Below are positions 1-8,297 of a stretch of 64,000 nt of DNA, piece by piece. Below the pieces are notes generated by a model. That model did no database searches and was not told the DNA's origin. It saw only the letters and a list, made by a program, of their open reading frames with translations. The first letter of the stretch is position 1. Every line of letters begins with the position of its first letter. The position numbers and the translations under genes are program-made. The DNA is from Alphaproteobacteria bacterium (GTDB taxonomy: Bacteria; Pseudomonadota; Alphaproteobacteria; Caulobacterales; Hyphomonadaceae): NCBI GenBank assembly GCA_016125405.1, contig WGLW01000016.1:23897-87896 (forward strand). Reading direction: 5' to 3'.

Positions 1-1
1 G

Positions 2-229
2 CTCAGCGATGCGGGCATCGACCTTGCCGACAACGGAATCCGGTTCGAACTTTCGGCGGACGGCGGCGCGGCGGGCGGACAGGACCGCTCGAACGGCTGG
101 ACGCCCCAATCCGATGGCGGCTGGGGACGCGGCGCGTCGATCGCGGGAATTCCTGTCGATTCTGCCGATGTTCCGGTCGCACACATTCGCACGGGCCGGG
201 GCGCGCAACGTCTCGACCTCATGGCCTAA
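2..229 (+). CDS. fliK: Flagellar hook-length control protein FliK, C-terminal fragment (5' end outside window)
   Basis: An open frame enters from the left edge and stops with TAA at 227-229, giving about 75 residues. It contains a GIDLADNGIRFELSADGG segment and ends in RLDLMA, as in the secreted C-terminal part of FliK-type hook-length proteins. It sits 11 bp before flgD, the usual fliK-flgD-flgE order. FliK would measure hook length and switch export specificity at the export gate. Only the tail is visible, so the name depends mainly on position and the final motif. Confidence 0.6.
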   Translation, partial: LSDAGIDLADNGIRFELSADGGAAGGQDRSNGWTPQSDGGWGRGASIAGIPVDSADVPVAHIRTGRGAQRLDLMA

Positions 230-240
230 CGGAGACGCGC

Positions 241-900
241 ATGACCGACATGATCTCCTTTGTTACGCCGCCTTCGACGAGCACCGGCACGAACTCGACG
301 GCTGAGCTTTCGGGCAACTTCGACACGTTCCTGAAAATCCTCACGGCGCAGATCCAGAACCAGGACCCTCTGCAACCGATGGACTCCTCGCAGTTCACGC
401 AGCAGCTGGTGCAGTTCTCCGGCGTCGAGCAGCAGATCAAGACCAACAGCTCGCTCGATACGCTGATCTCCGCTTCAAACTCGACAGCCGGTGCGGCTCT
501 GTCCGGTTATCTCGGGCAGTATGCCGAAATAAACAGCGATGGCGCGCAATTCAGCGGCGACCCCATTCACTGGAAGTATTCGCTGCCATCGGACGCCGCG
601 ACCTCGACGGTCACAGTTCAGGACGCGGCGGGGCATGTTCTCTACTCGGAGACCGGAGAAACCGCCGCCGGCAGCCACGATTTCATATGGGATGGAACGC
701 AGCTGAACGGCCAGACGGCATCCGACGGCCCCTACTGGATATCGGTCATCGCCAAGAGCCAGGACGGAACGGCGATCACACCGCAGCAATCGGTGATCGC
801 GAAGATAAGCGGCGTCGATCTCTCTTATGGAGAGCCGGCCCTGACGACGTCTGCGGGCGTCTACTCCTACTCCGACGTCAAACGCCTCACCGAGCAATAG
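241..900 (+). CDS. flgD: Flagellar hook-capping protein FlgD
   Basis: 219 residues. The N-terminal region carries the family signature: FLKILTAQIQNQDPLQPMDSS followed by QFTQQLVQFSGVEQQI (residues about 27-62). A FlgD Ig/tudor-like region follows with a WDGTQLNGQTASDGPYW stretch near residues 148-165. FlgD caps the growing hook and guides FlgE assembly outside the cell. The ATG is preceded by GGAGA. It lies between fliK and flgE. Confidence 0.95.
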   Translation: MTDMISFVTPPSTSTGTNSTAELSGNFDTFLKILTAQIQNQDPLQPMDSSQFTQQLVQFSGVEQQIKTNSSLDTLISASNSTAGAALSGYLGQYAEINSDGAQFSGDPIHWKYSLPSDAATSTVTVQDAAGHVLYSETGETAAGSHDFIWDGTQLNGQTASDGPYWISVIAKSQDGTAITPQQSVIAKISGVDLSYGEPALTTSAGVYSYSDVKRLTEQ

Positions 901-995
901 CCCGGCAACCAATCGATCCGGCGTAGAAGCGCGCCGGCCAGGTCGCAAAGCGGCCGAACACAGTCCCAAGTAGCCCTGAGGGGAGCTTCGAAGTT

Positions 996-2357
996 ATGAG
1001 TATCAATTCCGCCATGCTGGCCGGCGCCGCCGGAATGCGCGCCAACTCCAGCGCACTCGCCGCCATCTCCGACAACATCGCCAACGTCAACACCGTTGGC
1101 TACAAGCGACTGCGCAGCGATTTCACCTCGCTGCTCGCCTCACAACAGGGGCAGACATCCTACAACGCAGGCGGCGTGCTATCGACAAGCTCTCCGCTGA
1201 TGTCGGAGCAGGGATCGACGCAGGCCTCATCGGTGCCGACAAACCTTGCGGTTTCGGGTAACGGCTTTTTCGTGGTCCGGGCGCGCAGCAGCGACGCCAC
1301 TTCTCGCGACCCCTACTTCTATACCCGCGCCGGGCAGTTCACGCCGGATGCAAACGGCTATCTCAAGAACTCGGCCGGATACTTCCTTGAAGGCTGGCCA
1401 GTGGACAGCCAGGGCCAGGTGACAGCCAACCCGACCGACTTGAACGCGCTGGAACCGATCCGCGTTTCCGGGATCGCCGGCGGCGCTGAAGCGACGGACC
1501 TTGTTTCCCTTTCGGCGAATCTTCAATCGTCGCAAGCCGTCTCGCCCGACGCCGCGACCTATAACGCGCTGACCAACAACATGTCATCCGGCGCTGTCAC
1601 GCCTGATTTCGAAACCCCGATCCAGATCTACGATTCCGAGGGCGGCCTGCACACTCTGACCGTGTCGTTCCTGAAGCGGGACGCCAACTCCTGGTATGCG
1701 GAGGTTCACCTGCCCGCCGGAGAGGTCGTGCCAACTGCAGGCCTTGTCGATGGTCAGCTTGCTTCCGGCATCGTCAACTTCACGCCGTTCGGCCAGATCA
1801 ACGCGGCGACGTCCACTTTGCCGACAACGATTACGATCAACGAGAACGGCACGGCCGGCAATCCGCAATGGGTTTCGTCGCTGGGCCTCGCCACCCAGCA
1901 AATCACCCTCGACTTCGGCGGACCGGGCGCCCCGGGCGGTCTCACCAACTACGACAGCCCGTCCGTGCTGGGCACCAGCCAGGTCAACGGCACGCCCTTC
2001 GGTTCGCTCGCGTCCGTTGATGTCGATAATGACGGCTTCGTCACCGCCATCTTCACCAACGGCCTGACGCGGAAGATCTACCAGGTGCCGCTTGCCACCT
2101 TTGGCAACGAGGACGGGCTGCTGGCCGAACAGGGTGGCGTCTATCGCCTGGGCCCTGGCGCCGGCGCTCTCTCAATGCGCGGTGCAGGCGTTGCGGGCGC
2201 CGGCCAGATCAAGTCGCACGCCCTGGAAAGCTCGACCGTCGACCTCGCCGAAGAGTTCTCCAACCTGATCATGACCCAGCGGGCCTATTCGGCGTCGTCG
2301 AAAATTATCACGACCGCCGACGAAATGCTCGACGAGCTGATCCGCTTGAAACGCTAG
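996..2357 (+). CDS. flgE: Flagellar hook protein FlgE
   Basis: 453 residues. The N-terminus has the rod/hook family motif (SALAAISDNIANVNTVGYK, residues about 22-40). The C-terminus has the matching helix with LAEEFSNLIMTQRAYSAS and IITTADEMLDELI. The central part is the variable outer hook domain. FlgE polymerises into the hook joining rod and filament. A GGGGAGC ribosome site lies upstream. The 95-bp gap after flgD shows no clear sigma-54 -24/-12 element. A strong terminator follows. Confidence 0.95.
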   Translation: MSINSAMLAGAAGMRANSSALAAISDNIANVNTVGYKRLRSDFTSLLASQQGQTSYNAGGVLSTSSPLMSEQGSTQASSVPTNLAVSGNGFFVVRARSSDATSRDPYFYTRAGQFTPDANGYLKNSAGYFLEGWPVDSQGQVTANPTDLNALEPIRVSGIAGGAEATDLVSLSANLQSSQAVSPDAATYNALTNNMSSGAVTPDFETPIQIYDSEGGLHTLTVSFLKRDANSWYAEVHLPAGEVVPTAGLVDGQLASGIVNFTPFGQINAATSTLPTTITINENGTAGNPQWVSSLGLATQQITLDFGGPGAPGGLTNYDSPSVLGTSQVNGTPFGSLASVDVDNDGFVTAIFTNGLTRKIYQVPLATFGNEDGLLAEQGGVYRLGPGAGALSMRGAGVAGAGQIKSHALESSTVDLAEEFSNLIMTQRAYSASSKIITTADEMLDELIRLKR

Positions 2358-2410
2358 GCGTTAGCCCTAATACGACGTCCCGGAGCCAATTCGCTCCAGT
2401 TTGAAACAGA

Positions 2411-2456
2411 AACGCCCCGGAGACCCTCAATTGGTCGCCGGGGCGTTCCTCGTTTC
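2411..2456 (+). terminator. Rho-independent terminator after flgE
   Basis: A perfect 10-bp stem (AACGCCCCGG at 2411-2420 with CCGGGGCGTT at 2438-2447) encloses a 17-nt loop and is followed by a modest T-rich stretch (CCTCGTTTC). It lies 54 bp after the flgE stop and closes the hook gene unit before sciP. Confidence 0.8.
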
Positions 2457-2555
2457 GGCAAATTTTCAGCAAAACCCGACCCTCGCGCTCAGCGTGACCT
2501 TAAAGCCGCTGCGGTAGTCTCCAACGCTGAGAAGAGCAGCATTAGGGAGCCATCG

Positions 2556-2825
2556 ATGCTGAGCCAAAGCGCGATAAGCGCGGCCGTCATTGGACCCGAC
2601 GGACGCAAACTGACGTTGGACGACTTGCCGCCCCCGGGCATCAAGCGCTGGGTGACGCGCCGCAAGGCGGAAGTGGTCGCCGCTGTCCGCGGCGGCCTGC
2701 TGTCCGTCGACGACGTTTGCGGCCGTTACGAATTGACCCAGGAGGAGTTCAGCGGCTGGGAACGGCTTTATGAACGCCACGGCGTCAAGGGACTTCGGAC
2801 CACGCGCCTCCAGAACTACCGGTAG
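2556..2825 (+). CDS. sciP: CtrA inhibitor SciP (DUF1153)
   Basis: 89 residues matching the DUF1153/SciP family over its whole length: VIGPDGRKLTLDDLPPPG, then RWVTRRKAEVVAAVRGGLLS, then the helical YELTQEEFSGWERLYERHG and the terminal LRTTRLQNYR. In Caulobacter SciP is a small helix-turn-helix protein that binds CtrA or CtrA-controlled DNA in swarmer cells and blocks CtrA-dependent transcription. Its place between flgE and fliF, with its own terminator-like hairpin, agrees with a separate transcript. GGGAG precedes the start. Confidence 0.93.
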   Translation: MLSQSAISAAVIGPDGRKLTLDDLPPPGIKRWVTRRKAEVVAAVRGGLLSVDDVCGRYELTQEEFSGWERLYERHGVKGLRTTRLQNYR

Positions 2826-2855
2826 CCGCGCCCTAACCGGCCGCTTCGGACCTTG

Positions 2856-2956
2856 AAACCGCCCATCCCGGCCAGAGCCGGGGCCCGGACGCCGCGCGGA
2901 AACGACTCGGAAGATAGCCGGACCCCGAAGCAGGCCGGGTCGGGCGGTTTATTCTT
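2856..2956 (+). terminator. Large hairpin after sciP, probable terminator
   Basis: An 18-nt left arm at 2856-2873 pairs with 2933-2950 with two mismatches (AAACCGCCC at 2856-2864 against GGGCGGTTT at 2942-2950). The enclosed 59 nt is itself GC-rich and self-complementary (CCGGGGCCCGG near 2878-2887). A T-rich stretch (TTTATTCTTTT) follows the right arm. Termination of sciP is the simplest reading; the long loop makes it unusual. Confidence 0.5.
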
Positions 2957-2989
2957 TTAACCGCCAATCGCCGCCCGAGGCCTCCGGCA

Positions 2990-3005
2990 TTAAGGCGCCG
3001 TTTAC
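2990..3005 (+). promoter_or_regulatory. Candidate CtrA box upstream of fliF
   Basis: TTAA-N7-TTTAC at 2990-3005 differs at one position from the CtrA consensus TTAA-N7-TTAAC. It lies about 60 bp before the fliF start, where CtrA activates the class II fliF operon in Caulobacter. A lone TTAACC half-site occurs at 2957-2962. The spacing and half-sites are read from the sequence; binding is inferred. Confidence 0.5.
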
Positions 3006-3065
3006 GCTGCGCTGGGAAATTCCTGCCTAGTCGAATGATCGGCAGGCAGTTTTTTCCGGGCGGGC

Positions 3066-4781
3066 ATGGCGGACAATACCAATCTTATTTCGACGCTCGC
3101 TCGGTCCGGGCGGATGCAGATCGTGGCGGCGCTGGTCGTCACCGCCCTGGTGGGCGGCGGACTTGGCGTAATCATGTTGCGCGGCCAGTCGGGCGACAAG
3201 GCGCTGCTCTATTCCGGCCTCGATGTGAAAGAAGCGGCCGAAATCGCCGGTAAACTGGGCACCGCCAACATCAAATACGACCTGCAGGGGGGCGGCTCGG
3301 CGATCTTCGTCGAACGCTCGCGGGTCGAAGACGCCCGCATGATGCTCTCCGAACAGGGACTGCCGACGCATGGGTCGGTTGGCTGGGAGATTTTCGACAA
3401 GACCGACGCGCTGGGCCAGACGAGCTTCGTCCAGAACATCAACAAGGTGCGTGCGACCGAGGGTGAACTCGAGCGCAGCATTGATTCGCTCAACATGGTG
3501 AAATCAGCGCGGGTGCACCTGAACATCCCCGACAAGACTCTGTTCCAGAAGGATTCGACGCCGCCGACCGCCACGGTTGTGCTGCAGCTACGCACGCATC
3601 CGATCAGTCCGGACAAGGTGCGCGCCGTCCGCAACCTTGTGGCCAGCGCTGTCGCCGGCATGACAGTCGACCACATCACCGTCGTCGATGACCAGATGCG
3701 CCTGCTGGCCTCGGGCGCCGAGTCCGACAACGGCAGTCTGGGCGGCGCGGCGGCCGATGAGCGCCAGGTCGCGATGGAGGACAGCTACCGCAAGAAAGTC
3801 CTTGAAATCGTTCAGAATATCGCCGGACCCGACGCCGCGAAGGTGACCGTCTCGCTCGATGTCGATTTCAACAAGGTGACCCAGAGCGCCGAGACATTCG
3901 ATCCGGACAGCAAGGTGCTCCTGTCGTCCACCACCATCGACGATTCATCCAAGAACGTGACCACGGACCCTGGCGACACGACGACGATCGCCAACAACGT
4001 ACCGACCGGGACGCCGGCCGCCCCGGCCCAGTCCAAACCGACCAACCAGAACCAGACCAACCACAGCGAAGAGACCGTCAACTACAAGATCTCTTCGAAC
4101 ACCCGCACCGAGATCATCGAAGGCGGACAGATCAAGCGGCTGTCTGTGGCGGTGGCGGTCGATGACCAGCGCGTGCCCAGCGCAGACGGCAAGTCGCCCG
4201 CGAAATGGGTGCCCAGAACGCCAGAACAGCTTAAAAGCATCACGGAGCTGGTCAAATCGGCCGTCGGCTTCGACGAAAAGCGCGGCGACACGGTGACGGT
4301 CGACAACATCGCTTTCGCGCGTCCCGATATCCCGCTCGACGAAGCCAAGGCCCCGGGGCCGTTCGACTTCGACAAGTTTGACATTGTCCATGGTGTCGAG
4401 ATCGGCGCCCTCTTCATCACCGCGCTCGCGCTTGTGCTTTTCGTCCTGCGGCCGCTTGTGAAAGGTCTGTTCTCGCGCGAGGAAGACAAGCTTGCAGCTG
4501 AACTTGGCGGGCCGGCATCGGGCCGCGCCATCGCCGGTCAGGGTGGCGCGGGCGGCGGCGACGCGCCGCCTGCAGTCGGCATGAACGAGGCCAAATCTGT
4601 CGCCATCGACATGCCAACGCCGGACCGGCTTGATGCCGGCATCGATGTGGCGCGCGTGTCTGGTCAGGTGAAGGCATCTTCGATCAAGAAGATTTCCGAA
4701 GTCGTGTCGACCCATCCGGATGAATCCGTCGGCATCATCCGCAGCTGGATGGCTGAAGAAGGCGGAGATCGAGCCGCATGA
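3066..4781 (+). CDS. fliF: Flagellar MS-ring protein FliF
   Basis: 571 residues. A first membrane segment lies at about 16-38, followed by the YscJ/FliF ring-building region ([32 protein letters not shown]) and the family segment [28 protein letters not shown] cut here into recognisable blocks. A low-complexity periplasmic linker lies near 300-340, a second membrane segment at about 443-465, and a cytoplasmic tail that binds FliG. FliF forms the inner-membrane ring on which the motor is built. It overlaps fliG by 4 bp. Confidence 0.95.
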   Translation: MADNTNLISTLARSGRMQIVAALVVTALVGGGLGVIMLRGQSGDKALLYSGLDVKEAAEIAGKLGTANIKYDLQGGGSAIFVERSRVEDARMMLSEQGLPTHGSVGWEIFDKTDALGQTSFVQNINKVRATEGELERSIDSLNMVKSARVHLNIPDKTLFQKDSTPPTATVVLQLRTHPISPDKVRAVRNLVASAVAGMTVDHITVVDDQMRLLASGAESDNGSLGGAAADERQVAMEDSYRKKVLEIVQNIAGPDAAKVTVSLDVDFNKVTQSAETFDPDSKVLLSSTTIDDSSKNVTTDPGDTTTIANNVPTGTPAAPAQSKPTNQNQTNHSEETVNYKISSNTRTEIIEGGQIKRLSVAVAVDDQRVPSADGKSPAKWVPRTPEQLKSITELVKSAVGFDEKRGDTVTVDNIAFARPDIPLDEAKAPGPFDFDKFDIVHGVEIGALFITALALVLFVLRPLVKGLFSREEDKLAAELGGPASGRAIAGQGGAGGGDAPPAVGMNEAKSVAIDMPTPDRLDAGIDVARVSGQVKASSIKKISEVVSTHPDESVGIIRSWMAEEGGDRAA

Positions 4782-5875
4782 GCCAGGCAGCTGAAGCCAC
4801 AAAGGCGTCTGCAGACCAGGTTCCGGCCTCGATGCAGAGCAGCGAGACCAATCGCCGGATCGCCGACACGATCGCCGCGATCAAGGGCATGCACGGGTCG
4901 GAAAAAGCCGCCGTCCTGCTGCTCGCGCTGGGTGAGGCCGCCAAGCCGGTCTGGGACCGCCTCGACGACGACGAGTTGCGCGAGATTTCCTCCGCCATGT
5001 CAAACCTCGGCTCCGTGAAGGCCGAGACGGTGGAATTCCTGATTAAGGACTTCGTCAACCGCCTCGCTGGCTCGGGCGCGGTCACTGGATCCTACGAACA
5101 GACGCACCGTCTGTTGATGCAGTTCCTGCCGCGCGAAAAGGTCGACGCGCTGATGGAAGAACTGCGCGGACCAGCCGGCCGGACCATGTGGGACAAGCTG
5201 GGCAACGTTAACGAGATCGTCCTCGCGAACTACCTCAAGAACGAATACCCGCAGACCGTCTCGGTGATCCTTTCGAAAGTGAAGACGGAACACGCCGCGC
5301 GCGTGCTGACGTCTCTTCCGATCGAATTCGCACTTGAAGTGATCCAGCGCATGCTGCGCATGGAGCCGGTGCAGCGCGACATTCTCGAGAAAATTGAATC
5401 GACGCTGCGCGTCGAGTTCATGACCAACCTTGCGCGCACGACCAAACGCGACAGCCACGAGCAGATGGCGGCGATCTTCAACTCGTTCGACCGGCAGACC
5501 GAAGGCCGCTTCATCGCGATGCTGGAGGAAAAGAGCAAGGAATCGGCCGATCGCATCCGTTCGCTGATGTTCGTGTTCGAGGATCTCTCAAAGCTCGATC
5601 CCGGCGGCGTTCAGACGTTGCTGCGCAATATCGACAAGGGAAAGCTCGCCCTGGCGCTGAAAGGCGCCAACGACGAAATGCGCAATCTCTTCATGTCGAA
5701 CATGTCGGAACGCGCCGCGAAGCTCATGCGCGAAGACATGGGCGCGATGGGGCCCGTCAAGCTGAAGGACGTCGAAAACGCCCAGCAGGAGCTCGTGACC
5801 GTGGCGAAGGCGCTGGCTGACAAAGGCGAGATCATGCTCGCCGACAGCGCCGGCCAGGATGAGTTGATCTACTGA
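4778..5875 (+). CDS. fliG: Flagellar motor switch protein FliG
   Basis: 365 residues, the usual FliG length or slightly longer because of a 35-residue N-terminal extension. It contains [13 protein letters not shown], the middle-domain motif [12 protein letters not shown] (an EYPQT form of the EHPQT patch) and the C-terminal torque helix [25 protein letters not shown] region. FliG sits on the cytoplasmic face of FliF and converts stator movement to rotation. The start overlaps the fliF stop (ATGA) and the end overlaps fliH, which implies translational coupling. Confidence 0.95.
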   Translation: MSQAAEATKASADQVPASMQSSETNRRIADTIAAIKGMHGSEKAAVLLLALGEAAKPVWDRLDDDELREISSAMSNLGSVKAETVEFLIKDFVNRLAGSGAVTGSYEQTHRLLMQFLPREKVDALMEELRGPAGRTMWDKLGNVNEIVLANYLKNEYPQTVSVILSKVKTEHAARVLTSLPIEFALEVIQRMLRMEPVQRDILEKIESTLRVEFMTNLARTTKRDSHEQMAAIFNSFDRQTEGRFIAMLEEKSKESADRIRSLMFVFEDLSKLDPGGVQTLLRNIDKGKLALALKGANDEMRNLFMSNMSERAAKLMREDMGAMGPVKLKDVENAQQELVTVAKALADKGEIMLADSAGQDELIY

Positions 5876-6501
5876 TGTCCGATCAATCCGCCCCTCGCTC
5901 GTTCGCATTCCAGACCGAGTTCACGCCGACTGGCGACGTCATCGGCGGCGAGCACCGCAGGTATTATACGCGCGAGGAAGTGGAACGCATGTCCGCCTCT
6001 GCGCGCTCGGAAGGCGCCCAGGCCGAACAGGCGCGCGGGTTCGCCTCCATCGACCGCATGGCCAGTCATATTGCACCGGTCGCGCCGCAACTCGCCGCGA
6101 TTGCGGAAACCCTGCGCCGCGAAGCCGCCGAACTTGCGATTGCGGCGGCGAGCCGGATCGCCGGACACGCCCTCGACGCCAACGGCGCAAAGGTCGCCGC
6201 CGAGGCCATCTCCAGCGCGGTGCGCCTGCTGAAGAACGGGCCCAAGGTCGTCGTCAGTGCTGCAGCGGATGCGGCGCCGGAGATCGAGCAACGCCTGGAG
6301 ACGCTGCGCAAGGAAGGCCGCGTCAGCGCCATCAGCTTCACGCCGGATGCGAACGCGAAACCTGGCGACTGGCGCATCGACTGGGCTGAAGGATCGCAAG
6401 GCTTCAGCCGGGACGATGTCGAAGCCGCCATCAACGCCATTCTCGAGGATCGCCTCCAGGATCCGGTGGAACCGCAACTCGATCTCTTTTCAGTCGCATA
6501 G
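5875..6501 (+). CDS. fliH: FliH-like flagellar export regulator (FlbE type)
   Basis: 208 residues, Ala/Glu-rich and helical in the first half (YYTREEVERMSASARSEGAQAEQ), with a C-terminal region ending in DWRIDWAEGSQGFSRDD. This GDWRIDWAEG block is typical of FliH/FlbE proteins, which bind the ATPase FliI and tether it to the export gate. It overlaps the fliG stop by 1-4 bp and precedes fliN. FliH sequences are poorly conserved, so the order fliF-fliG-fliH-fliN carries much of the weight. Confidence 0.8.
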   Translation: MSDQSAPRSFAFQTEFTPTGDVIGGEHRRYYTREEVERMSASARSEGAQAEQARGFASIDRMASHIAPVAPQLAAIAETLRREAAELAIAAASRIAGHALDANGAKVAAEAISSAVRLLKNGPKVVVSAAADAAPEIEQRLETLRKEGRVSAISFTPDANAKPGDWRIDWAEGSQGFSRDDVEAAINAILEDRLQDPVEPQLDLFSVA

Positions 6502-6513
6502 GGACACACAGAC

Positions 6514-6861
6514 ATGAGCTCCAGCGACCTCAACCTGCCCGAACTCTCGCAAGGCGGCCAAGTGCAGACCCAGGCCGCCGAGGAACAGCCGCACGAGGAT
6601 GGCAGTGACAAGCTCGCAGCCGATCTGCGGCCGGTCTTCGATGTGCCGGTTTCGGTCCAGGCCGTTATCGGCCGGACGACCGTCGAGGTGTCGAAGCTGT
6701 TGCAGATGGGCCCAGGCTCGGTGCTCGAACTCGACCGGCGCGTCGGCGAGGCCATCGACATCTATGTCAACTCGCGACTGGTCGCGCGCGGCGAGGTGGT
6801 CGTCGTGGACGACCGTCTCGGCGTGACCATGACGGAAATCATCAAGAACTCGGACGCCTAG
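6514..6861 (+). CDS. fliN: Flagellar motor switch protein FliN
   Basis: 115 residues. An acidic/Gln-rich N-terminal 40 residues is followed by the SpoA domain: VFDVPVSVQAVIGRTTVEV, LLQMGPGSVLELDR, GEAIDIYVNSRLVARGEVVVVD, GVTMTEII. FliN forms the bottom of the C-ring and takes part in rotor switching and export-substrate docking. It follows fliH by 12 bp in the same operon. Confidence 0.95.
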   Translation: MSSSDLNLPELSQGGQVQTQAAEEQPHEDGSDKLAADLRPVFDVPVSVQAVIGRTTVEVSKLLQMGPGSVLELDRRVGEAIDIYVNSRLVARGEVVVVDDRLGVTMTEIIKNSDA

Positions 6862-6915
6862 AATGACACGTCACCGCTTCCTTCCAGACGTTCCCGAGCA
6901 AACCGGAGCCGCCGC

Positions 6916-8292
6916 ATGAGAGTCCTGATCATCGGAAATCTCGACGGCCAGCTATCCAGCGCAACGAAGATCGCCTTCGATCGCGGCGCCAAGGTGATGC
7001 ACGCCCCGTCCATCGCCGCAGCGATGGACCTGTTGCGCACCGGGCGCGGCGCAGACCTGCTGATGGTCGATGTTCACGAGGACATATCCGGCCTGGTCGC
7101 CGCGATGACGTCCGAACGGATCGTCGCGCCGGTCGTTGCCTGCGGCGTATCGACGACGCCGGAACGGGCTGCGGCGGCCATTCGCGCCGGCGCCCGTGAA
7201 TTCATTCCGCTGCCTCCCGACCCGGAACTGATCGCCGCTGTTCTGTCGGCCGTCGCCGACGACGACAAGCCGATGATCGCTTCCGATGCGGCGATGACCG
7301 AATTGAAGGTGCTCGCAGACCAGATCGCGCCATCCGACGCCTCGGTCCTGATCACCGGCGAAAGCGGCGTCGGCAAGGAAGTGATGGCGCGCTACCTCCA
7401 CAAGCGTTCGCGCCGCGCCGAAAAGCCATACATCTCGGTGAACTGCGCCGCGATTCCGGAAAACCTGCTTGAGAGCGAGCTGTTCGGTCACGAGAAGGGC
7501 GCCTTCACCGGCGCCGTGGCCCGGCGGATCGGCAAGTTCGAGGAGGCCGATGGCGGCACGCTTCTGCTCGACGAGATTTCGGAAATGGATATCCGCCTGC
7601 AGGCCAAGCTGCTGCGCGCCATCCAGGAACGCGAGATCGACAGGGTTGGCGGCGGCAAGTCGGTGCCGGTCAACATCCGCATCATCGCCACGTCAAACCG
7701 AAACCTTCGCGAAGCGGTCCGGCAGGGTGAATTCCGCGAGGACCTGCTCTACCGGCTGAACGTCGTGAACCTGCACATCCCGCCCCTGCGCCAGCGTCCG
7801 CTCGATGTTGTCGCCCTGGCCGACCACTTCATTGCGAAATACGCGAAAGCGAACGGCTGTCTGGCAAGGCGGCTGTCGGACGAGGCGCGACAGCGCATCC
7901 AGACTGCGCCATGGCCGGGCAATGTGCGCGAACTCGAAAACGCGATGCACAGGGCGGTGATCCTTTCGCAAAGCGAGGAAATATCGAGCGACGCCTTGCG
8001 GTCGCCGGATGGACGTCCGGTTCCCTCCAGCGCTCTCGACAATGCCGCCGACCGCGCCGTGGCCGCCGCTGAAGGGGCCATCCGCGGCCTTCAGGGCGTC
8101 CGCGTCGGACAGACCGTCGCCGAAGTCGAGCAGGAACTGATCCTCACGACGCTCGATCACTGCCTGGGCAATCGCACGCACGCCGCCAACATTCTCGGCA
8201 TTTCGATCCGCACGCTGCGCAACAAGCTTCGCGCCTACCAGGACGCGGGCATCGAGATCGCGGCGCCCGGCGAAACACGGGCGGCGGGGTAA
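6916..8292 (+). CDS. flbD: Sigma-54-dependent flagellar regulator FlbD
   Basis: 458 residues in NtrC architecture. The receiver-like N-terminal 115 residues lack the usual paired acidic residues (it begins MRVLIIGNLDG), as expected of FlbD, which is not controlled by a conventional kinase. The AAA+ domain has Walker A GESGVGKE near 148-155 and the sigma-54 contact motif GAFTGA near 195-200. A Fis-type helix-turn-helix ends the protein (NILGISIRTLRNKL). FlbD activates late flagellar genes with RpoN and represses the fliF operon in Caulobacter. Confidence 0.9.
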   Translation: MRVLIIGNLDGQLSSATKIAFDRGAKVMHAPSIAAAMDLLRTGRGADLLMVDVHEDISGLVAAMTSERIVAPVVACGVSTTPERAAAAIRAGAREFIPLPPDPELIAAVLSAVADDDKPMIASDAAMTELKVLADQIAPSDASVLITGESGVGKEVMARYLHKRSRRAEKPYISVNCAAIPENLLESELFGHEKGAFTGAVARRIGKFEEADGGTLLLDEISEMDIRLQAKLLRAIQEREIDRVGGGKSVPVNIRIIATSNRNLREAVRQGEFREDLLYRLNVVNLHIPPLRQRPLDVVALADHFIAKYAKANGCLARRLSDEARQRIQTAPWPGNVRELENAMHRAVILSQSEEISSDALRSPDGRPVPSSALDNAADRAVAAAEGAIRGLQGVRVGQTVAEVEQELILTTLDHCLGNRTHAANILGISIRTLRNKLRAYQDAGIEIAAPGETRAAG

Positions 8293-8297
8293 AATAG

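Noticed and set aside
901..995. Sigma-54 -24/-12 promoter before flgE
   Set aside because: No GG-N10-GC pair in the TGGCAC-N5-TTGC form was found in this gap.
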